Source of the DNA: Trametes villosa
Taxonomy: Eukaryota; Basidiomycota; Agaricomycetes; Polyporales; Polyporaceae
Reading direction: 5' to 3'
Assembly: GCA_002964805.2 (NCBI GenBank)
Contig: PUDQ02000010.1
Location: 620,001-684,000 of the forward strand
DNA: 64,000 nt
Below, one piece after another: positions 33,548 through 49,932 of the stretch. Position 1 is the stretch's first letter. The number at the start of each line of letters is the position of its first letter. The translations under genes and the position numbers were made by a program. The notes beneath the pieces are model-generated. The model made no database searches. It was not told where the DNA came from and worked only from the letters and a program-made list of their open reading frames with translations.

Positions 33548-34249
33548 TGTTACATCCGGTGCGCCACCTCCGAAGGTTCGGACCTCATGTCCGCCCATGT
33601 CTGCCGTACGTCTGCTCATGTCTGTTACATATCCACCATGTCTGCCATGTCTGCCATGTCCGCTCATGTCCGCTCATGTCCACTCATGTCCGCTTACTTA
33701 CTCCGCTCCTTATCTACGGTATTGACTCGGAAGGACAAAGACAATAGCTTATTGTATTCGGACTTCCCTCTTTTGGACTTTCTTCCTTTTATGTCGCTCC
33801 TTATTGTTTCGCCAGAACAATTAGATTACTTCTATAAATACTCGCCTGGATGTAGACTATTCCTCAGTTCGTATATCTCGTTGTAAAGTGTCTTATCCAC
33901 ACTCAATCTACTCCCTCCGCACTCCTTCCTTCTTGTCCGATCTCCTCTGCTTGTCTGCTTGTCCGCTTGTCCGCTTGTCCGCTCATCCGCTTGTCCACTC
34001 GTCCGCTTGTCCACTTGTCCAACCTCCGACCTCCGACCTTTGCCCCTACCCTTGTCCAAAGTCAAGGACCCAACTTAGACTCGAGGTGTTGCTAATAGCC
34101 TCGCCGAAGTCCTTATCCTTGTGCGTTCATCCCGAGTCCAGGTCTGGCCTGACCCCCAACTCCGGCCTCCAATCCCCGACCTCCATTCTCCGAGGTCTAA
34201 CCCCGAAGTCCAACCCTGACTCGGTCCCCCGATCTGCACAGCCGTAACA
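33548..34249 (+). repeat. Solo LTR of a Gypsy-type retrotransposon
   Basis: The 702-bp unit begins TGTTACATCCGG and ends CCGTAACA, the mirrored TGTTAC/GTAACA tips usual for basidiomycete Ty3/Gypsy LTRs. It is flanked by the 5-bp duplication CTTGT (33543-33547 and 34250-34254). Two tandem arrays of ~10-mers lie inside: ATGTCYGCTC at about 33,590-33,695 and CTTGTCCGCT at about 33,950-34,020. No internal retrotransposon genes accompany it. Confidence 0.85.
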
Positions 34250-34254
34250 CTTGT

Positions 34255-36694
34255 ACTGATACTTGCACTGCAGTACAAAGCCCTCATGCCAGCAGGAACT
34301 CAGTGGTGTTCGCGCAACCTTGCAGCACTGTCAAGACAGTCTTGGTGCTCTCTTCAGGCCTTTGACATTGCTGAGCTGTCACTCTCTCCCATCAGCTTTG
34401 ATCTTCGGATGGCCAGCTTTCTGGAATGTCATACCAGCGCAGATCTCTGGGTGATTGGCTGCCTGAGTTAGGGCAGACGATGCTGATTGTACAGCTGCTT
34501 CGGCGTAAACCTTACTTGTATACGTAGCTCCAGACTCCGCACAAATTGTCAGACGTCATACTGCAACCACCGTGTGCGCCCTGCCCCACATGAGCCCTGG
34601 AAGCCCCTGCAGTGTGCGTAAAAAAACACCCAGAAAATGTCCAGAATAATGAAACTTTGCAGCTCATTTGTAAGTTGTTTGCTAGCAGAAAATGTTCGGC
34701 AACTGTGAGAAAATGTCTGAAATTGCCATAGATTTTCTCAGGGAAAACCCAGCCTGACGCCCAGTGAAGCCTGCACAACTTTGATATATGTGTGTGTTCT
34801 TGCAAAGTTGGACAAGGGTCATTACCATTTTAAAAGTGCAAAATATACAAATGGGGCCAGACATTTGGTGAAGTTGCCCAGGTTCTCTTAGCATGGTGTG
34901 ATGTCATATCACTACTATATTATTTTGATCAATATGGCTTGTGACCTGTGACACCCCAAAACCACCTGGCTATGTTGTTAGCATCAACTTGAGACCATGA
35001 CCACAGGTTGTATAATGTTGACTGTGGGTGTGTGGCAGTGCACTGGAACCCTAGCACCCATAAGTGCCTAGGGGTCACTCCCAGCATCTAATAAGGTAGC
35101 CTATGATGCAACACAAAAATTCAGTTAACACAGGCCTTGTGACCTGTAATGCACTGAATTGATTAAAATGGCATTATATCATTGTCATACTTTTAAGGCA
35201 TAATTAATATGTATATCCCTGGACCCTATTGTAGAAGCATTGTCAGCATGCTACTTGTAGACAGCAATCATCAGCAAAATAACAAACAGCTCACAAGCGC
35301 TTGCAAGGGCTTGCAAGCCTGTCAATAGGCGCAATTGCTTATGACCTATTAGCTGCATGCTCGAAATCTCAAACCAATGACTCGGAGGATGAGGCGGATA
35401 ATAGAATGGTATTGAGGTCATCATACACTGCAGAACATTACAGCAATGGGTAGACAAGTGCTGGAACAAGCATGTTCAAGCGAGGGTCCACACACAAAAG
35501 CCAGGAACATGCAGGCGCCCCCAACCCAGGCGCAATAGCCAGAGATGGCGGAGACGGGGGCATGACAGCGTGATGGAGTAGGGATGTGTGGGCATACGAA
35601 GGTTCGAGGGCACAAGGGTGCAAGGTCGCGAGGTTGCGAGCGCAAGAATGCGAGGTTGCGAGAGTAGTGTTGTTGTAGCGGTGCTACTAGCAAGATTCTC
35701 CGCTCATGTGTCACGAAGTCGTTGTCGTCCGTGTCACTGATGTCAGCACCGCATAAGACCAAGCTCACAATGATGAACATAGAACATACCTTTCACAATG
35801 CATTGATGCACTTACAAGTGTCTGCAGCGATCCGGGCCGCGCATATAGTCACCTACACTGTAATCGCCTGTCCTGCTGTTTTGTACTGATCATCAATGGT
35901 TATCACACATGTGAAACAGTGCACCTCTGCCATACTAGATGAAAGAGGTGTTTCCTGCTCCAAAACCGTCAGTTTGGAGACCCAATGCGGCTCATGCCAA
36001 CTCACTAATCACCTCTCCACCTCGTGAGATCCCGCTGGCTGTCGCTCGCAGGAATTGCGCATCTTATTGGGGGTCAATGCACCTTGGGCGAAGTCCTACC
36101 GTCCGCAGTACGCTGTCATGCACCATGTGTTGCTGAAAGAATGGGGGTAGAGGGAGATGGTGGGGGCAGCAGAGTGTAGGTGTATTTGAAGGCCGAGGGC
36201 GTGGAGCGCATTCAAAGATGATGCTGACTTTGAAATGTGAGCAATCATGTGCGGAAAAGGAAGTTTGCTTGCCTAATAAGTACAACCACTGTGACCAATT
36301 CACATCTAAGCGTCGAAAGTCTAGGACCACCAGTGTTTGCGCCACACATATACCGTGCACCATTGAAGCTTGAAGGCCCATCCAGATCCAATTTGTCGGG
36401 CTCAGCCTTGCCAATGCTTAGCCTGACAAATTGGATTATACTACCGATACAGATGCTCGAGTAACGATGGCAACGGCGAGCCACCAGTTACCCAGGAGGA
36501 CAGCGTACAAACTCAGACAAGCTCGTGCCGCGGGTGGGGCCTGACAGAAGCTGCTGAGTCCTAACCGCATTTTTGAGTGCGTACAATGTATATATTACAA
36601 TGCTATATAATCACACGGAATCTTGTCTTGCGCAACACCGACTTGTCATAGCTTGCAAGAACACCCCTGTACCTCGTAAGTCCTCGCAAGCCCA
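34255..36694. other. AT-rich intergenic DNA, no gene
   Basis: No supported coding sequence. It contains a local hairpin (AATCCAATTTGTCRGGCT stems at about 36386-36402 and 36420-36436) and a stretch of AGGTYGCGAG-like short repeats around 35,595-35,665. It is probably old transposon-derived sequence. Confidence 0.45.
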
Positions 36695-36702
36695 TGCAAG
36701 TG

Positions 36703-37222
36703 TAAGGCTGCACATAGGTTCAGGTCACTGCATAGGGCGACCTGATCTGACCCGCAAATTGACCTGTAGGTTCAGGTCAACTAGGTTCAGGTACCTAGAT
36801 GGCAGATCAACTCCAGCTCTGGATCAAGGCTTGTGATCTGGTTAATTGACCTACATGATCTGTTTGTAGGATACATTCACTCACTCGACCTCAAATGAAG
36901 GTGCAAAATCATAATATCTGGCCTTAAAAGTTGTAAATCTCAAGGCATGTGGGCTGGTGGTATGCACCCAAGCTATATATAGACCTCATTGTACTGTCAT
37001 AATGTGTTTAGACATTGTATGAGACTTATTATGACCCAAACTTGGTACAGCATACACAAAACAGACCATGTATAGGTCGACCTGTAGGTACTAGGTACAG
37101 ATCACTAGGTCACAGGTACCTAGAAGGCAGATCAACCCCAGTTCCAGATCATAGCTCATGATCTCCCATTACCTATAGGTACAGATCCAGATCACCTACA
37201 GATCGACCTATGTGCAGCCTTA
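36703..37222. mobile_element. 520-bp hAT-like MITE
   Basis: Ends are TAAGGCTGCACATAGGT and its complement ACCTATGTGCAGCCTTA. They are flanked by the 8-bp duplication TGCAAGTG (36695-36702 and 37223-37230). The interior is built from many AGGTTCAGGTC / CAGATCAACYYCAG words in both orientations and has no ORF. Duplication length points to hAT; the family is not otherwise known to me. Confidence 0.85.
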
Positions 37223-37300
37223 TGCAAGTGCTTCCAATTTTGCGCCTACCTTGCGATGTATGCAATTGTTTATCGGGTGCTTGCAGTTTTGCTGATGATG

Positions 37301-37563
37301 AAGAGTAATTGCCCATGCTGTGCCACTTATACTTACTCGGGTGCCCAGGGGCCAGTGGTGTGCATTAGAGTAAGGCTAGCAAGCAGTTAGAGTGGCTGTG
37401 TGCACAATGTGGTCTCTAACCCTAAAGCTTCCAATTGGTTGGGATCCTAACCCAGGTTTGTATGCAAAAGATGTGAGTGCTGCCCATCCCAGATTTAGTA
37501 TTGTCTGGTTGGGAAGCTCACCCCCCCCCAAAAAAAACATCTTTCTTTCTCATCAATCATAAC
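37301..37563 (+). repeat. Degenerate fourth copy of the long-arm element end
   Basis: Recognisable words in order: GCCCATGCTGTGCCAC, GGCTAGCAAGCAGT, GTGGCTGTGTGCA, CTCTAACCCTAAAG, GGGAAGCTCACCCC and TCATCAATCATAAC. A short stretch at about 37,610-37,700 also resembles 6225-6310 in left-arm orientation, so remnants of two ends may abut here. It marks the border of the accessory zone, 400 bp from the 3' end of nbs1. Confidence 0.7.
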
Positions 37564-37960
37564 ATAGCCAAGGAGACAAGATTTGCTACATACATAGCTT
37601 GGGAGCATGAGAACCAGTGGTGATATGACATCACAACATGCTGAGACTAGGCAGCCATTCTTCACAACCATACTGCAGCTAAAATATACCGGAGTGAAAA
37701 ACAAGCAGGTTGGCCAAGAGGAATGCTTTAGCAGGCCAAGTCTGTACATTATAGTACAATGCACCTGAGGCAGCCACCTGCACATTTTGGCTGATGACCC
37801 GAGACATCTGCCGGAAGGATTGTAGGCGGTTTGTCTCATAGCATAGTAAAACTCCAGGCTGGCACAAGACACAGCACGAGCCTGCCAAGGCAGCATCACC
37901 TCGGATAGACTAGACTCTCCGTTCATCCACAGCAAGCATACAGCGGCGAATGCGCACAAT

Positions 37961-40900
37961 CTACCGCTTCCGCGACCGCGTGCGCGCCCCGAATGCCTTG
38001 AACGTCGCGCCGTCATCCGAATCATCATCCACCACGGTCGGCGCACGTCTCTTAGTTCCCCTCCCCGCCGCGGCCGACCCCTGTGTCGTCCCACCGCGGG
38101 TCGCATTCGACCGCAACGTCGCAGTAGGCCTGGCGCCCTCGTCATCATCGTCCGACCCCAGCCCGCCGCCGAAGTCCGAGTCCAGCCCACCGCCGCCAGC
38201 GCCCGCGCCTGCTTCCGCATCCTCGTCCATCTCCTCGATGTCAGAGTCGATGAACAGCGGCTGCTTCTGCGACCCCCTGCCCGCCCGCTGCGAGGCCGCC
38301 GGCTTGCTCGCCTGCGACTTCTTGGCCTGGCTTTTGCTCCGGCTCGCAGGCTTCGGCGGAGCAGCGGCCGCAACGCTGTCAATGTCATCATCCTCGTCAT
38401 CGTCGGCAACGAGCTTGGGACGGCGGGCCTTGGAGCTGCGCTGTGTCGAGCGCTGCGTGGTGGTCTTCTCAAAGTCCGAGTCTTCCTCCATCTTGGGCTG
38501 AGACTGCGAGCGCGAGTATGGCTGGGATGTCGGCGGGGCCTGTGATGCGCCCTTCCAGTATTCTGCGCAAATATGAGCCTCGATGCTCGACGTTAAACCA
38601 ACCAGAGTAAAAATGGATACGCACGCGAACCGATTCCGAGATCGCCCTCTTCTTCGACAACGAGCTCCACCGGCTGCCGCTGCTCTCCCGTGGTTTTCTG
38701 CCTAGACGTCAGCATCTCCGCCAAGCATCTCGACGAATGAACCACCGAACACCCACCCTCCTAAACTTCTTGAAGTCCGGCCGTCCCTGCCACTCCAGCC
38801 TCCCCTCGCCCCTCCGCAAATGACTCGCCCCGCCCCCATTCCCGGCTTCGCGAAACACCGGCATCTCCATCACGACCATGAAGTTCCCGCGCACGTCCCC
38901 ATCGTCCCCAAACTCCTCCAGCACGCCCCACTTGTCGCTCTCCGCCTCGCGCTCGCGGTCCAGGTCGGGCTTCGAGATGCGCAGGTTGTTGAACTCGCGG
39001 TCGAACGTGTCCTCCGTCTTCTTGCCGCGCTTCTTCGACGCGACCGCCTTGAGGAACGCGGCGTCCTTGTCGGGCTCCCCGGGGGGTGCGCCGGTCTTGC
39101 TGGATGAGGAGGCGGAGGTGGGGGGCTTCTTGGAAGGGGGTTTGGACTTGACGTGCACCGGCTCGTGGGCCATGTCTACACGCGTGACGATTTCTGAGAG
39201 CGGCTTGCTGCGTGCCTGCGCCTGGGTCTGCGTCGGCTCGGCGGGCTCGTCGCTTGTCCTCCTCCTCGTCCGCGGCGGCGCGTCCTCCCCATCCTCCATG
39301 TCGACGTCCCGGTCCGCCCGCTGCGACTTCCGCTTCGTCCCCCTCGCCTGTGTCTGTGTCTGCGACTGGTCATACGTATGCGATCCTCTTGCATCCGTCG
39401 CAAGCGTGCTCTCCTCCTCTTCCTCCATCACCACCGCCATCGGCGCCATCCCGGTGCCGCTGCCGCTGCCGGACATGAGGAGCGACGGCTCGTACTGCGT
39501 CGCGCTCTCGCGCTGGCTGCCATAGTCCGCGAGCGACTGCGCCGCGACGCGGTCCGGGTCGCTCTGGTCGAAGAGCGCGCGGAACTTCTTGAGCGGCGGC
39601 TCACCAGCCTCCGCGTCCGCGTCTGAGTCGGGGACGAGCGCGGAGTCCGGGAAGAGCTGGCTCTGGGCGGTGGAGGCGGCCGTGCCGGCGCGTCGTTTGA
39701 GGCGGGAGGAGCGACCGGGCGTGGGCGGCTGTGATGTGTGAGTGCGTTAGTGGGGGAGGGCGCGGGGAGGGTGGGGGACGGGACGGGACGTACCACGACA
39801 GGGTTCGGGCGCGGTGCAGGCTCCTCGGAGGGTCGTATGCTGGCCGAGTCGGCTGAGATGTCCATCGTGGTGTCGTCTACGTCGATAGCGGGTTTTGGTC
39901 GGCCAGCCCTCCTTACTAGTGTCTGCGAGAGAGCGCGTTAGCGTAGAGCATCGAGTATTCGCTAAGATACGCACTCGGCGAGGCTGAGAAGACTCGGGCG
40001 CGGCGGACCCCTCTCTCTTGTCCTCTTCAGGAGGTGGAGATGGTGCACGGGAAGAGGCGCGTGATGCCGCTCGTCGAGGCAGGCGTCGTTTTGGAGCCTC
40101 TTCTGGCAGCACATCTGGCACCGGGGATGGGGAGCGGGGTCGTGCTGCCGAGGGACGAGGTGCAGTCGGCGGTGGTATGGACGGCTCGTCCTCGATAGTG
40201 TTCGGTATGACATCAGGGAGGATGGATTCCTGGATCGCTGCGCGGCGTTAACGTCTGCAGCAAGCAGTAGTCTGCGGATGTGGCAACTTACGTTCCTCTG
40301 CGGAACTCGACGAGTCTACGTAGGATATGTCGACGTACAGTACCGCTTCCACAACACTTTCGGGGGCGATGAACTTGAGATCGAAGCTGCACCAAGATCA
40401 GCAAGTATATGCGCAACGACAGACGGCATACGCACTTCTTCGCCTCTTCGACCAACGCCGCCCACGCCGCCTCACCCACAGCGGGAACGACAGCGTGTCG
40501 ATCCGCGACGAGCACGAGCTCCGCACCCCGCGCCCGTCCCTTCGCGAGAACCTTCCTAAGCTTCTCCAACCCGCCCTCCACTGCAAAGCACTCATACTCG
40601 CCCTCTGCACGTCTCACCATCTCCTTCAGCGCACTTGGGGCCTCCGCCCCGCGCTCGCCCGCAAACACGAACCTATGCGCGCGAAAGAATCCAACGCGCG
40701 CCTCGTCCGGCTCCCACACCGCGAATTTCTTGAGCCCAGGGGGCAGCGCGGGCGCGAACGTCGGGCGGAACTTGGTGGTGGGCGGGAGGGCGAACGTCTC
40801 CTCGAGCGGGGCGAGCTCCCCGGGCAGCGCGAACCCGGCGGCGAGGACCGCGGCGAGCCACTCTGGTTTCACGAGCGTGGCGAGCGAAAGAAGCGAGGTG

Positions 40901-42015
40901 GCGAGCGCGGGCGCGGGCGTGTATGTCGGCGTGAGGTGGTGCGTAATCGCAGGGTGGAGGGTCGGCACGAGGTGGACTCCTGGACGTGCCGGGAGCGGTG
41001 AGCAAGCGAGGGAAGGGGGGAGCGGGGAGCGGGGAGCGGAGGGACGAACCGAGGGAAGCGCAGTCTTTGGCAGAGAGCGAGGGGCCTGCGCGGGCGCCCC
41101 CGTTATAGCAGCATATCGGTTCCCAACGGACCCTATGGTGAGATAGTCAGTCGACTAGTGCTTTTGGGCAATTCGCGGATGCGCGCGGCTGTAGTGGATC
41201 GTTTGCGCAGTGGGCCATCTAGACTCCCTAGCCCGGTGAGCTATTGAGGGCCTCGCGTGCAACTGAGGCAATATGCATACGCTCCCTCCAGGACGCGGCT
41301 TCTGATTACTGTCGCATACAGAGTGGGAGACAGGCATGGCAAATGGCCAGGGTTGACCACGACGAGTGAAGGTGCGCACTTTGCCAGTCCGTGCCCGCGT
41401 TTGACACGCTCAACGCTAAAGGATGGATGGGTGCGCATTCGCAGGGTGGGAGATTACCGTTGCCTACGCACACGATGGCATGCGCAAGCGAGGCCCGGGT
41501 AGCTGTGCGCGGGGCCATGTTCGACGCGGGGTTGAAGCAAGGTGAAGAGACTCACTGGACGGGGACGGAAGCGGAGAGGTGGATGACATCCTCGCTCTCG
41601 AGCAGAAAGGGCGTGAAGGGGAGGGCCTTGAGGCGCGGCTTGGGGAGGGTGGGACGCTCGACGACGCGGTGGCGGTCTGCGGGGTTGTGGAGGGTGAGGG
41701 TGGGGACGAAGGACGGGTCAGCCTGTCTGGCGTGAGTGCGCGAGAGAGGGACAGTGCGGGGAGAGAGCTCGTACCGCTTGTTCCTCGGTGCATTCGCCGA
41801 CCTCGAGGGTGGCGTGGAGGCCTTTGGAGATGGCCTTGCTCTTGATGTTGAGGAGGTAGTCCCTGCGTCCGATGGTGTACTGCCTGCCGGTCTTGAGCAG
41901 CTTCGTCTCTGCAGCGGGTTAGTTGCGCGTTGCAGCAAGGGATGAGGAGGAGCGCACTCTGGGGAGGGGGGCCGTCGCCGTACTCGTCGTCGAACGGTCC
42001 CGTAATGAGCCACAT
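37961..42015 (-). CDS. nbs1: Nibrin/Nbs1, MRN complex subunit
   Basis: Nbs1 partners Mre11-Rad50 in sensing and repairing DNA double-strand breaks and activating the ATM kinase. The N-terminus is an FHA domain: MWLITGPFDDEYGDG, ETKLLKTGRQYTIGRRDYLL, then IKSKAISKGLHATLEV with the phosphopeptide-binding Arg and Ser positions, closing QVRWEPICCY across a 410-nt intron. Tandem BRCT-like segments follow (GVHLVPTLHPAITHHLTPTY, LVKPEWLAAVLAAGF and FDLKFIAPESVVEAVLYVDI). A long disordered middle (RSPSPVP, SKPLSEIV) comes next. The C-terminal tail FEKTTTQRSTQ ... DDGATFKAFGARTRSRKR fits the Mre11/ATM-binding end. About eight exons; ATG 42015 is the conserved start. It is divergent from the GT69 gene with ~300 bp between. 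Confidence 0.9.
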
Positions 42016-42318
42016 CGAGGCGAGCGAGTGAGAGAGCAAGGGCGGGGTAGACGCCCATTAACGCGTCGCGACGCGTCGGGTAGGCGCCCACTCACTCTCC
42101 CTCTCTCGACTTCTCTGCCAGTCCTCGGTGGAAGCACACACCACTACAGAGGCACTGAGCGAGCGTAGGGTACAGTCGGCGTATGTCTGGCCTGGCGGGC
42201 GATGACGTCGTAGGAGGAGGTAGACCGCCGCGGAAGATGCCGAGCCGAGCCGCTCTGAGCTGTTAATGGGCGTCTACGGTCAAGGGCAGCTTGCCACCGT
42301 CCCCTTGCTCTGAGTGCG
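42016..42318. promoter_or_regulatory. Divergent promoter region nbs1 / GT69 gene
   Basis: A 303-bp gap between two start codons on opposite strands, GC-rich, with no clear TATA box. Both genes must be driven from it. Confidence 0.5.
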
Positions 42319-45124
42319 ATGGCGTTCATCCTCCGGAGACGGACCGTCCTCCGCGTCCTCGGTCTCGCTGTCTTTGCTTTCCTCGTAAAAGTTCTCGTCG
42401 CCGCGCCCTCTACTTCCTCCTCCGTCTCCTCCTTCTACGCCGCCTCCGACCCTAACGAAATCCGCAAGCAAAACGTCCTCGACCTCGTCACCGGCGCGGA
42501 GAAGCAGCTCGACGCTCGGAAACACAAGTTCCTCCAGGCCCGGATAGGTCGGGACGAGCGCGCGGACCTCTTCGCAGACCTTGTCAACGACGGCGTGCAG
42601 GACTACTGGGAACGCTTCCAGAAACCATAGTACGTCCCCTTCGTCCTCCTTACTTCGGTAGCGAGAGTTTTCGGTCTTGCTATAACTTCTGCCAGCGGCT
42701 CAGAACTGTGGCCATCACGTCTGTGAATACAGTTCTGAGCCCGTGTCTGAGAGATTCTGTGTCACATCCCGGCCCTCCGCGCGTTGTAAGCTCTATTGAA
42801 GTGTGCACTGCCGCGATGACCGGGAGTTCCATCTCGATAGGTCACCTCAGTTTTACGCTACCCGAGTACGGAGCATCCGGGGGGCTCTTTGCGTACGCGG
42901 TCGTACTCTGCGGAGAGATGTTTGCTGTGTGTGCACGGAGTCCGGCGTGGTCAAACGAACGGGACGTCCGGGTACACACCTCACCACGCCTCCCCCGCAA
43001 CGTTCTGAGTATGTACTTCTAGCCCCAGTTGCGTTTCGCACTGGCCACGAGCGCCAACCCACACGGTCGACCAGGCCAACCGTGCTCGAGCGCCCCAGCA
43101 CACATCGGCGAGAGCTGCGGCGTCGTAGTGCGGGATGGCCCAACTAACCCAATCGTTCCACAAATATCTGAGCAGCGTAAAACCGTAGTGGTATATTGAG
43201 ATGGAATTCGCTGCATGTGTACCGTTTGGCACATCGCATTGCATGTCCCGTGTAGCTATCCCCGAAACGCCTGGTATCCCTGGGCTATAACGCCGCCGTG
43301 AATAGTACAACGCCAACGGCGCGCGTGAGTATGCACAGAAACGCTCGGGCTTAGTGGTAAACCGCGGCTAGCTGTGCTTGTCGAAGTTGAGTACGGACAA
43401 GATTGGCTGGGTGCGCCGAAACCTGGCTCGAGGGAGGACGGTGAAGACTCGCGCTATCATCCCCGCTTCTCAACCCGCGTTAATGCCGGAAACCGTCGCT
43501 AACTTATCTGCAGCATCCTAGGCCACGAAACGTCGCACATGGACGAGCAGTCGGTGCTGTCCTCGATCGAGCAGCTGCTCACGCTCAACGGCTGGGTCGC
43601 CGCGCTGTGCCCGACGCTGACGCGCCCGTTCGGGCAGAACAAGTACGAGGACGCGTACGAGGACATCGCCCGCCAGAACCACCTCTACTTCGTCGGCATG
43701 GTCATCCACTCCGCGGACCACTTCCTCGTCGACCAGCTCTCGGTCATCGTCCAGCTCGCGAAGCGCCTCGGGCCGTCGAACATCTTCGTCTCCATGCTCG
43801 ACTACGACTCGTCCGACTCGACCGAGACGCTGACGGACCTCTGCGAGGCCGTGCTCACGCTGCTCGGCGTGCCGTTCCGCATCCGGCGCGTGCCCGGCAT
43901 GACGGAGGACCCGTCCGCGGCGTACTACCCGCTCGAGGAGGCGTACACGCGGAACCTCGTGCTCGAGCCGCTGCACGAGCTGTACGAGCGGCGGAAGATC
44001 AAGTTCCACCGGGTGATCTGGCTCAAGGGCTTCACGTGCCCGAACGACATCCTCGAGACGATCAAAGTCAGCATCGTGAACGAGGCGGCGATGGTGTGCG
44101 GCATGGACTGGGCCGAGCACAACGGCTTCTTCATCTTCTCCGACAGGTGCGTCACCAGCCTCTGGCATGGCTGACCCGCGCTAACCCCGCCCCGCAGGTG
44201 GCGCACGCGCGACATCAACGGCGACCAGTTCCGGCAGTCGAAGTCGTCCGCGATCTCCGAGTCGTCGACGACGGCGGTCCCGCCGCGCGACCCCACGAGC
44301 GCCGCGCGCTACACGCAGCACCTGCCCTTCCAGGTGTTCTGCTGCGAGTCCGGCACGCACGTCGTCGACCCCGCGCAGGCGTACTACGCGGGCATTTCGT
44401 ACCGCGCCGGGAACGACTTCTTCAACCAGACCGCGAGCTACGCGGACGTGCCCGAGCGCGCGCCAGACGCGCCGTGCCTCGACAGCACGCAGGCGTGGTT
44501 CTGCCGCGACCTCTGGCTCTGGAAGGCCAAGGAGGGCATGAAGGCGTACGAGCCCGACGCGCTCGCCGCGCAGGCCGCCGCCTCGCCCGACACCAACACC
44601 AAGCGCAAGCGCGCCCCCGTCGACGCCGAGGCGGAGGAGCTCGCGCCGCGCCAAGCAGACACGCCCAAGGACGACGCGGACGCGAACGCGGGCTCGGACT
44701 ACGACGCGTCGGACCTGCCCGCGGCGGACCCGCCCGAGGCGTACTGGGACACGGACGCGCCGCGGCTCACGATCCCGAACGCGGTCTTCCTCGCCGCGCG
44801 CATCCTCGTGAACCCGCGGTGCGTGACGACGTACGCGGGCGTGTCGCACACGCAGCTCGCGCTCGACCTCTTCGGGCCGCCGGACCGCGACGAGCCCGAG
44901 CGCGCGGCGGGCAGCCGCCAGGACGTGCTCGAGGAGTGGGAGGGCGCCCCGGACAACTTCGTGTGCCAGGAGCAGCGGTGCGTTTTTCTGTTGCGGACAG
45001 GTTGTCTGCGGGCGATGCTGATTTTGCGTGTTGTAGGACGACGGGCGGACGGAGAGCGGCGAAAACGCAGCGGCGGATGTCGTTCTCGATCCACCGCGAA
45101 CTGGAGGAGACGATGGCGTCGTGA
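42319..45124 (+). CDS. GT69 family (CMT1/Cap59-like) alpha-1,3-mannosyltransferase
   Basis: Exon 1 encodes a type II membrane start: MAFILRRRTVLRVLGLAVFA with a hydrophobic anchor (about residues 10-28), then a stem region. It ends at donor CCATA|GTACGT. After an 885-nt intron the catalytic domain starts ILGHETSHMDEQSVLSSIEQ. Family words: HLYFVGMVIHSADHFLVDQL, NIFVSMLDYDSSDSTETL (nucleotide-sugar region), KIKFHRVIWLKGFTCPNDIL, MVCGMDWAEHNGFFIFSDRW and QVFCCESGTHVVDPAQAYY. A disordered KRKR/acidic insertion precedes ILVNPRCVTTYAGVSHTQLA. These match the fungal GT69 family named for Cryptococcus Cmt1/Cap59, which add mannose to glycans in the secretory pathway. The substrate in a filamentous basidiomycete is not known. 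Introns at about 44147-44197 and 44977-45036 join in frame. Confidence 0.85.
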
Positions 45125-45716
45125 ACGCCTCCCGCCCGTGGACCGAGCGGGATTACGTAGATGGATGGAGGTCCGCACTGAGATCGCTGTCGTTAATTTA
45201 TGCTGTGTCGATAGGATAATGCCCGCACGTAATATGCATAGTCAGTCTTGCGAATCTACTCTTTCGGAGGCGTAAGTTAGGCCGGCCGCCACCACGTCTT
45301 ATTTCGCATTCTCAATAACGTTGCGACTGGCTTTCATTCGACACCCCGGGAGGTGAACAGTAAGAACAAGGTCTAACAGCCACAGGTGCCAGAAAATCAC
45401 CTGTAATTTCCCACTATGCTGGCATGGACGACTGTAGCAGCTGGATTGTCACTCCCTGAGTAACTGGGAATCGACGATCAGCAGTGCAAGGATATCTTTG
45501 CACAGCACAGAAGCGTTCGAGCCCAGATCTCCTCCCCTGCAAGTCTCTAACTATGTTGGACCAACCTTCCGGCGCGAACGAGTGTTATATCACAACGTCA
45601 TAGTGTACACAGACTCATCCTGTTATCGCGAACAGTACAATCATACGAGCATAAACAAACATAACAGCAGCACTAGTCCAACACAACGATCCATGGTCAA
45701 CGGTCGACAACCACCA
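45125..45716. other. Convergent intergenic region
   Basis: Lies between the 3' ends of the GT69 and JmjC genes. No gene or RNA recognised; it should contain both polyadenylation sites. Confidence 0.5.

Positions 45717-49932
<4,216 letters not shown>

Noticed and set aside
33590..34020. CRISPR-like array
   Set aside because: Repeat units are ~10 bp without spacers, inside a eukaryotic LTR.
36386..36436. Hairpin with AATCCAATTTGTC stems as a separate transposon
   Set aside because: Only ~17-bp stems and no duplication around it; too little to define an element.
38709..39525. Plus-strand Ser/Arg-rich frames opposite nbs1
   Set aside because: They are antisense to well-supported nbs1 exons and have no splice or motif support.
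43607..45124. 505-residue open frame on the plus strand, rich in Arg/Ala
   Set aside because: It is the +1 shadow of the GT69 gene in GC-rich DNA. The GT69 frame has family motifs and in-frame splice joins; this one has only low-complexity residues.
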